NCBI GenBank assembly: GCA_031276175.1
Contig: JAISNP010000035.1
Span: forward strand, 1-36,627
Direction: 5' to 3'
From: Tannerella sp.
Lineage (GTDB): Bacteria; Bacteroidota; Bacteroidia; Bacteroidales; Tannerellaceae
DNA: 36,627 bases
Below the pieces are notes generated by a model. That model did not search any database. It saw only the letters and a list, made by a program, of their open reading frames with translations, and was not told where the DNA came from. A program made the position numbers and the translations under genes. Positions within the stretch are counted from its first letter, which is position 1; the number at the start of each line of letters is the position of its first letter. Shown piece by piece: positions 31,229-36,627 of this stretch.

Positions 31229-32155
31229 ATGATTAACAGGATTCTAATCCGCATTAAAATATTGCAGATTGTTTTCGCTTTCTACCGGAACGGAAATGAC
31301 GACCCGAATGTGGCGGAACACGAACTGCTTTTTAGTTTGCGAAAGTCTTACGACCTGTACTATTACTTTCTCTTACTGATAATCGAGGTCACCCGTATGC
31401 AGGAACGCAGACTGGATGTACGCAGACACAGATACCACCCGACGGAAGACGAACTGAATCCCAACATTCGCCTGGTGAATAACCGGTTTGCCAGCCAGCT
31501 TGAAAGCAACCTGATGCTGCAGCAGTACGTAAAAGAGCATAGCATTTCGTGGGCTAACGAAACGGGATTCGTCAAGAAAGTACTCTCCCTCATACTGGAT
31601 TCCGATTTTTATCACTCCTACATGCACAGCGCGGAAGATACCTACGAAGCCGATCGCGAATTTTGGCGCATGGTTTTCAAAAAACTCATTTGCGGAAATG
31701 AAGAACTGGAAGAAGCGCTGGGAGACATCAGCATCTACTGGAACGATGACATAGAAATCATCGAATCGTTTGTAATAAAGACCATCAAGCGCTTCGACGA
31801 ATCGGAAGGCAGTCGGCAGGAACTGATGCCCATGTTCAAGGACAGCGAAGATTACGATTTCGCGCTCAACCTGTTCCGCCATACCCTGCGTGACGGCGAT
31901 GCCTATCGCGAACGAATCATCCGCCACCTGAAAAACTGGGAAATGGAACGAATTGCCGGCATGGATTTGATTATAATGCAGGTAGCGCTTGCCGAAATAA
32001 TCCACTTCCCCAACATTCCGATTAGCGTGACGCTGAACGAATACATCGACGCAGCCAAATATTACAGCACGCCCAAGAGCGCCACATTTATCAACGGACT
32101 TCTGGATTCGGTCGTAAAGGAACTAAAAAAAGAAAAACTATTGCTGAAAGACTGA
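31229..32155 (+). CDS. nusB: Transcription antitermination factor NusB, long form
   Basis: From ATG 31229 the protein is 308 residues, about twice the length of E. coli NusB. MINRILIRIKILQIVFAFYR corresponds to the N-terminal RNA-binding helix of NusB (arginine-rich start). The C-terminal part, EMERIAGMDLIIMQVALAEI then FPNIPISVTLNEYIDAAKYYS and FINGLLDSVVKEL, is the canonical NusB fold. The long helical insert between them is usual in Bacteroidota. An upstream in-frame TTG (31211) is possible but less likely. NusB acts with NusE/S10 in rRNA antitermination. yajC follows after 47 bp. Confidence 0.93.
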   Translation: MINRILIRIKILQIVFAFYRNGNDDPNVAEHELLFSLRKSYDLYYYFLLLIIEVTRMQERRLDVRRHRYHPTEDELNPNIRLVNNRFASQLESNLMLQQYVKEHSISWANETGFVKKVLSLILDSDFYHSYMHSAEDTYEADREFWRMVFKKLICGNEELEEALGDISIYWNDDIEIIESFVIKTIKRFDESEGSRQELMPMFKDSEDYDFALNLFRHTLRDGDAYRERIIRHLKNWEMERIAGMDLIIMQVALAEIIHFPNIPISVTLNEYIDAAKYYSTPKSATFINGLLDSVVKELKKEKLLLKD

Positions 32156-32172
32156 TTTTTTTCGTACTTTTG
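32141..32172 (+). promoter_or_regulatory. Promoter of yajC
   Basis: A -33-like TTG (32141-32143) and the -7 box TACTTTTG (32165-32172) are 21 bp apart. The first part overlaps the end of nusB. The -7 box lies 30 bp before the yajC start. Confidence 0.55.
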
Positions 32173-32202
32173 CCGGATAATACATTTTAAATACAACTGT
32201 TT

Positions 32203-32529
32203 ATGAACTTACTTAATGTGATACTTCAGGTGGCGGCCGCTCAGGACCAGTCGGCTTGGGGAAAATACAACGGAATCCTGATGCTTGTTGCTATCGTAGC
32301 AATATTTTATTTTCTGATGATCCGACCGCAACAGAAACGTCAAAAAAGCATCCAGAAAGCGCGCGAAGCCATGAAACCCGGCGACAAAGTGGTTACGGCA
32401 GGCGGCATTCACGGCCGAATCAAGGAAATAGCCGACACTACCATTCTGATAGAAGTAGCCGACGGTGTCCGTATCCGCGTAGACAAAGCGTCGGTATTTG
32501 CTTCGCCGGAGGACATTCACTCCAAATAA
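32203..32529 (+). CDS. yajC: Preprotein translocase subunit YajC
   Basis: A 108-residue single-span inner-membrane protein associated with SecDF. The membrane helix YNGILMLVAIVAIFYFLMIRP ends in the YajC hallmark FYFLMIRPQQKRQK (about 36-49). The soluble part shows MKPGDKVVTAGGIHGRI and VRIRVDKASV. It lies between nusB and ybbR, the usual Bacteroidota order. A separate promoter overlaps the nusB end. Confidence 0.95.
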   Translation: MNLLNVILQVAAAQDQSAWGKYNGILMLVAIVAIFYFLMIRPQQKRQKSIQKAREAMKPGDKVVTAGGIHGRIKEIADTTILIEVADGVRIRVDKASVFASPEDIHSK

Positions 32530-32543
32530 CTCTTCGCTGAAAT

Positions 32544-33554
32544 ATGGCACGACTTGATATTTCGTTTCTTTTCAAGTCTGTTTATCAAGAAATCCGAATC
32601 TTTTTCCACAAGCAACAATGGGAAGAGATTTTGATTTTCTTGGGTTTTTTATTGCTCTCGGCCGGTTTCTGGTTTCTTGAAAGTCTGCAGGAAGAATACG
32701 AAATAGAGATTTCGATACCCGTCAGATATAAAAATGTGCCGAGAGATATGATTCTCGCCGACAACAATCCGCAAAACCTGTTAGCCCGAATAAAAGACAA
32801 GGGCACCGTGCTGATTAATTACATGTGGTTTAATTCATTTTCGCCCATCGAAATAGATATGAAAGACGTCCTTCCCGCAAAAAAACAGCACGTCTTTATG
32901 GAAAAGAGAACCATTGAATCCTTCATATCGCGCCAACTGATTTCATCCACTTCATTGCTGCATACCGATCCGTCTGCCATTCAGGTCGATTATGCGGCAT
33001 TGACGCACAAGGATGTAGTCGTATATGCCTGCGTGGACATCCGTACCGAGCCGGGCTTTCAACTTTCGGACGCCATCCGTATCAATCCGCCAAAGGTACA
33101 TGTGTATGCCCACAGTGCCATTCTGGATACTTTGTCTGCGGTCGAAACGGATCTTGTCGAACTCAGGAGAGCCAACAAGACCGTAACGCTTTCCGTTCGG
33201 TTGAAGCAGATTCCGAACGTGCAGATTGAACCCGAAAAAGTGGAAATCACTGTTCCCGTCGAAGAATTTACGGAAAAACGCCTCCGGATACCTGTCGGAT
33301 GCCGGAATCTGCCCGGCAACTACACGCTGCGAATATTCCCCTCCTCGGTCGAAGTCACATGCAATATCCCCATGTCCAAGTATAAAAATTTGAAAAACAA
33401 TGACATCAGGATACAGATTCCGTTTCAGGAATTTGATTTGAATCGCGCTTCCGGCGAACTACCCGTTCGCCTGACACATTGTCCCGAATGGGTTGCAAAT
33501 CCGCTGATAAACCCCGCTACGGTAGAATTCATTCTGGAACAGAAAACGCGATGA
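32544..33554 (+). CDS. YbbR-domain membrane-anchored protein
   Basis: A 336-residue protein with a cytoplasmic N terminus, one membrane helix (about 30-46, ILIFLGFLLLSAGFWFL), and periplasmic YbbR-like repeats. One begins IPVRYKNVPRDMILADNNPQ and a later one IPVGCRNLPGNYTLRIFPSS. In Firmicutes the YbbR protein CdaR regulates the cyclic-di-AMP synthase CdaA. No cdaA is adjacent here, so that role is not supported by context. It ends in a 4-bp overlap (ATGA) with coaE, showing translational coupling, and the pair is conserved in Bacteroidota. Confidence 0.85.
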   Translation: MARLDISFLFKSVYQEIRIFFHKQQWEEILIFLGFLLLSAGFWFLESLQEEYEIEISIPVRYKNVPRDMILADNNPQNLLARIKDKGTVLINYMWFNSFSPIEIDMKDVLPAKKQHVFMEKRTIESFISRQLISSTSLLHTDPSAIQVDYAALTHKDVVVYACVDIRTEPGFQLSDAIRINPPKVHVYAHSAILDTLSAVETDLVELRRANKTVTLSVRLKQIPNVQIEPEKVEITVPVEEFTEKRLRIPVGCRNLPGNYTLRIFPSSVEVTCNIPMSKYKNLKNNDIRIQIPFQEFDLNRASGELPVRLTHCPEWVANPLINPATVEFILEQKTR

Positions 33555-34126
33555 CCACGATCGGCTTAACCGGAGGAATCGGAAGCGGCAAGTCGACCGT
33601 CGCCTCTTTATTTACCGTATACGGCATTCCGGTCTACGTGGCCGACGAGGCGGGAAAAAGACTTGCGAACACCTCGCCGTACCTGCGCAGCCGTTTGACG
33701 GACTTGCTCGGCAACGGCATCTACGGCGAAGACGGGCTGAACCGCCGTATGATGGCTTCGCTTATATTTAATGATAAGCGCCTGCTGGAAATGGTGAACG
33801 CCCTTATTCATCCCGAAGTAGCAACAGACTTTGACCGCTGGCTGACACGGCAGACAGGGCGGTATGCCGTGCTTGAATCGGCCATCCTGTTCGAATCCGG
33901 ATTCGACCGCAAAGTCGATATACGCCTGACCGTCCATGCGCCCGAATCCCTGCGGGTGCAGCGCGTGATAGCCCGCGAGCAGGCAAACGAAGCCGAAGTA
34001 CGGCAACGAATGAATCACCAGTTGCCGGACGAAATAAAATTAAAAAATGCCGATTACGTAATATTTAATGACGACCGGCAAGCGCTGATACCCCAAATGG
34101 AAAACCTGCTCGCCCGGCTTGCATAA
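33551..34126 (+). CDS. coaE: Dephospho-CoA kinase
   Basis: CoaE phosphorylates dephospho-CoA, the last step of CoA synthesis. From ATG 33551 it is 191 residues starting MTTIGLTGGIGSGKST, with Walker A at 8-16. An upstream extension of the frame into ybbR is rejected because the P-loop should lie at the N terminus. Further motifs are VYVADEAGKRL (usually DAD), LNRRMMASLIFNDKRLLEMVNALIHP, AVLESAILFESGFDRKVD and ADYVIFNDD. It overlaps the ybbR stop by 4 bp. Confidence 0.94.
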   Translation: MTTIGLTGGIGSGKSTVASLFTVYGIPVYVADEAGKRLANTSPYLRSRLTDLLGNGIYGEDGLNRRMMASLIFNDKRLLEMVNALIHPEVATDFDRWLTRQTGRYAVLESAILFESGFDRKVDIRLTVHAPESLRVQRVIAREQANEAEVRQRMNHQLPDEIKLKNADYVIFNDDRQALIPQMENLLARLA

Positions 34127-34188
34127 CGGTAATCGCTTTTTGTCGTTTTTTTAACACGACTGATTCCCGATTATCCTGCTGTTTTTGC

Positions 34189-34196
34189 TATATTTG
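34189..34196 (+). promoter_or_regulatory. -7 box of the DUF5606 gene
   Basis: TATATTTG lies 48 bp before ATG 34245 and downstream of an earlier in-frame ATG (34185), which it therefore argues against. Confidence 0.6.
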
Positions 34197-34244
34197 CCAC
34201 TCAAAGAATTACAAGATTTAATAACGGACACAAATTACACGGAT

Positions 34245-34805
34245 ATGTTAAAAGAAATACTTTCGGTTTCAGGTAAACCCGGTTTGTACAAGAAGGTTTC
34301 CCAAGGAAAAAACATGTTGATTGTAGAGTCGCTGACGGATAAAAAGCGAGTACCCACATATAGCAGGGACAAGGTCATCTCGTTGGGCGACATCTCGATT
34401 TATACCGTCGAGACGGAGGTTCCCCTTTATCGGGTGCTTAACAGCGTAAAGGCAAAGGAAGAAAGCAAACCTGCGGCGATAGACCTGCATAAGGCCACGG
34501 CAGACGAATTGCGCAGCTATATGGCCGAAGTGTTGCCCGATTTCGACCGGGGGCGCGTCTATCCGACCGACATCAAGCGTATGCTCAACTGGTACAATAT
34601 TCTGCTGAGCGTCGGGATCACCGACTTCGAGCCTGAAAAAGAAGAAAAGACGGAAGAAGAAAATGAAGAAACGGTAAAGGAAGAACTTAAAAAAAACGCA
34701 AAAACGGCAAAAGCCGCCGCGCCGAAAGATGCTTCCGTACCGAAAAGAACCGCAAGGACACAACCGCCTGTCGCCAAAACCACGCAACGTACCCGACAGA
34801 AATAA
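34245..34805 (+). CDS. DUF5606 protein of unknown function
   Basis: From ATG 34245 the protein is 186 residues, starting MLKEILSVSGKPGLYKKVSQ, the usual opening of this Bacteroidota family. The globular N-terminal domain contains MLIVESLTDKKRVPTYSRDKV and SLGDISIYT. A second helical part contains LPDFDRGRVYPTDIKRMLNW. The C terminus is a long acidic then basic, Ala/Lys/Thr-rich tail (from about 130), probably disordered. It is cytosolic with no known function. It is followed by a large two-tier hairpin at 34807-34863. Confidence 0.8.
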   Translation: MLKEILSVSGKPGLYKKVSQGKNMLIVESLTDKKRVPTYSRDKVISLGDISIYTVETEVPLYRVLNSVKAKEESKPAAIDLHKATADELRSYMAEVLPDFDRGRVYPTDIKRMLNWYNILLSVGITDFEPEKEEKTEEENEETVKEELKKNAKTAKAAAPKDASVPKRTARTQPPVAKTTQRTRQK

Positions 34806-34806
34806 G

Positions 34807-34863
34807 ACCACCGGTTTACAGGACGACAGGAAAAACGGCGTTTCCTGTCGTCTTTCCGGTGGT
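34807..34863 (+). terminator. Two-tier stem-loop after the DUF5606 gene
   Basis: The outer stem is ACCACCGG (34807-34814) with CCGGTGGT (34856-34863). The inner 12-bp stem is GACGACAGGAAA (34822-34833) with TTTCCTGTCGTC (34841-34852), and the loop is AACGGCG. The following sequence GTTTCTCC is only weakly T-rich, so it could be a terminator or an RNA-stabilising 3' structure. Confidence 0.6.
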
Positions 34864-34961
34864 GTTTCTCCATCCGCATGAGACTGTGATGCGCATCGCG
34901 TGTATCCTTTTCGCCCGTATACTGAGAATGAGAGAGTGATGTACAACAAAAACAATATATT

Positions 34962-36287
34962 ATGGAAAATCAAATCGCAATTTATATGTTGCATAATTAC
35001 CGTACCATTCCGCAGACGGCATCGCTGCCTGCCGAAATGATGCGGCATATCGAAGTGGTGGGAAGAGTACTCCCCTTTAAAACGAACAATTATGTAGTCA
35101 ATCAGTTGATCGACTGGTCGGACGTGGAGCACGACCCGATTTTCACGCTGAACTTCCCGCGACGGGAAATGCTGGACAAAAGACATTTTGCGACCGTCGA
35201 CAAAATGCTTTCGCAGGGAGCAGGGAAAAAGGAAACAGATGCCGTTGTAGAAAAAATACGCCTTGCGCTGAACCCCAATCCGGCAGGACAGGAACACAAC
35301 GTCCCCTGGCTGGGCAAAATCCGGCTGAAAGGCATACAGCATAAGTATCCGGAGACGGTTTTGTTTTTCCCAAGCCAGGGGCAGACCTGTCATGCCTATT
35401 GCACTTTCTGTTTTCGCTGGCCGCAGTTTTCGGGAATAAGCGCGCTGAAATTCGCGATGAAGGAAGCCGACCTGTTCCGAAGCTATCTTCGCATACATCA
35501 CGAAGTCACCGATATATTATTCACAGGCGGCGATCCGATGGTGATGAATTCCGACATGCTGAGCGCCTACATCGAACCGCTACTGTCTCACGAATTCACG
35601 CATATACGGTCTATACGCATCGGCACAAAATCACTGTCATACTGGCCGTACCGCTATCTGACCGATACGGACAGCGACGACATCATGCGCCTGTTCGACA
35701 AAATCATCTCAACCGGACGAAACCTCTCCGTGCAGGCGCATTTTAACCATCCGAGGGAGTTGTCGACCGGGACGGTCAGGAAAGCCATCGCACGCATACG
35801 CGCTACCGGCGCACAAATACGGACACAGTCGCCGCTACTGCGTCATATCAACGACAAGCCGGAACTGTGGAGCGAAATGTGGCGCACGCAAGTCGACCTC
35901 GGATGTATTCCCTATTACATGTTTGTCGCACGCGATACGGGCGCCAAGCCGTTTTTCGAACTGCCGCTGGAACGATGCTGGAACATCTTCAGACGCGCAT
36001 ACCGACGTGTGAGCGGGCTTTGCCGCACGGTCAGGGGGCCGGGAATGAGCGACCATGCGGGAAAGATTCAAATACTCGGCATTCAGGAGGTGAAGGGCGA
36101 AAAAGTGTTCGTACTTCGCTTCCTGCAAGGGCGCAATCCCCTATGGGTCGATATTCCCTTCTTTGCGCAGTACGACCCTCATGCCACATGGTTCAACCAG
36201 TTGAAACCCGCTTTCGGCGAAAAAAAATTCTTCTTCGAAGAACACGGCACGCGCCGAATCGACACAAAACCTTTTCTTTTCGAATAA
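34962..36287 (+). CDS. KamA-like radical SAM protein (lysine 2,3-aminomutase family)
   Basis: A 441-residue radical SAM enzyme. The 4Fe-4S motif CxxxCxxC is CHAYCTFC with C143, C147 and C150. FTGGDPMVM follows, then the barrel strands RIGTKSLSYWPYRY and VQAHFNHPREL, and QSPLLRHIND, as in lysine 2,3-aminomutase/EpmB. In that family a lysine after a Gly-rich loop binds PLP. Here MSDHAGKIQIL keeps a lysine at the matching place. Overall similarity to true KamA is only partial, so the substrate (lysine, glutamate or other) is unknown. It is longer than EpmB (about 340). No efp or beta-lysine genes are adjacent. Confidence 0.82.
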   Translation: MENQIAIYMLHNYRTIPQTASLPAEMMRHIEVVGRVLPFKTNNYVVNQLIDWSDVEHDPIFTLNFPRREMLDKRHFATVDKMLSQGAGKKETDAVVEKIRLALNPNPAGQEHNVPWLGKIRLKGIQHKYPETVLFFPSQGQTCHAYCTFCFRWPQFSGISALKFAMKEADLFRSYLRIHHEVTDILFTGGDPMVMNSDMLSAYIEPLLSHEFTHIRSIRIGTKSLSYWPYRYLTDTDSDDIMRLFDKIISTGRNLSVQAHFNHPRELSTGTVRKAIARIRATGAQIRTQSPLLRHINDKPELWSEMWRTQVDLGCIPYYMFVARDTGAKPFFELPLERCWNIFRRAYRRVSGLCRTVRGPGMSDHAGKIQILGIQEVKGEKVFVLRFLQGRNPLWVDIPFFAQYDPHATWFNQLKPAFGEKKFFFEEHGTRRIDTKPFLFE

Positions 36288-36305
36288 ATCCGAACTTTCC
36301 GCCAT

Positions 36306-36325
36306 CCTGCCATAAAAAAAGCAGG
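36306..36325. terminator. Small stem-loop after the radical SAM gene
   Basis: CCTGC (36306-36310) pairs with GCAGG (36321-36325) around CATAAAAAAA. The stem is short and lacks a T run, so it is weak evidence. Confidence 0.25.
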
Positions 36326-36402
36326 GGCAACACGCGAAACCGAAACGTATCCCCCTTACACATTCATAGTAATTAGTCAGTCCTTATTAACCTTTCATTT
36401 AA

Positions 36403-36627
<225 letters not shown>

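Noticed and set aside
34269-35501. 410-codon minus-strand frame across the DUF5606 and radical SAM genes
   Set aside because: It crosses two plus-strand genes and their hairpin, and is arginine/phenylalanine-rich like other shadows.

Overview
The window reads as a chromosomal segment of a Bacteroidales bacterium (phylum Bacteroidota) of medium GC. The reasons are the TAnnTTTG -7 promoter boxes, the near absence of Shine-Dalgarno sequences, the gene order trpBEGDCFA, the block bamD-rpoZ-DUF4293, a PorQ-type type IX secretion protein, the order exbB-(membrane protein)-exbD-exbD, a long NusB, and a DUF5606 gene.

Layout. 1-98 is the 5' end of a Tat-exported protein on the minus strand. 435-2790 holds ettA (ABC-F translation factor) and a secreted DUF1080 protein. 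2831-9600 is a complete tryptophan operon, trpBEGDCFA. It is preceded by a promoter, a 22-codon leader ORF with three consecutive Trp codons, and an intrinsic terminator whose loop is complementary to the end of the leader ORF. Together these form a full transcription attenuator. 9929-11068 is a Rid/chorismatase-like protein. 11071-18292 is a minus-strand block: mtgA, DUF4293, rpoZ, bamD, a two-ACT-domain protein, paaK, threonine aldolase, a hotdog thioesterase and cysS. cysS is divergent from tRNA-Val(GAC). 18458-21730 holds an orphan LytS-type sensor kinase, a relic gene fragment, a beta-propeller lipoprotein candidate and a conserved protein of unknown function. 21876-22043 is a tandem array of eight 21-bp units with palindromic cores. 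22046-24666 is ispH-cmk-porQ (minus strand). 24878-30072 holds tonB, a polyprenyl synthase, a TatD hydrolase, tRNA-Ser(GGA) and the exbB/exbD motor genes. 30073-31228 is a gene-poor stretch with inverted-repeat mobile-element debris and an 11/22-bp array. 31229-34126 is nusB-yajC-ybbR-coaE, followed by a DUF5606 gene and a KamA-like radical SAM protein. The window ends inside the start of an IS5-type transposase.

How the parts work together. Chorismate is turned into tryptophan by the trp operon, with Trp-codon attenuation and probable feedback inhibition of TrpE. TonB with ExbB/ExbD energises outer-membrane transport. BamD, PorQ, YajC and MtgA serve envelope biogenesis. The most striking system is the trp attenuator, because every part (Trp codons, antiterminator, terminator, ribosome masking geometry) can be read directly. 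Second-tier observations are three separate intergenic tandem arrays with a period of about 21-22 bp, a relic gene joined to half of a terminator that is intact 1.4 kb away, and the chorismatase-like gene next to the trp operon.
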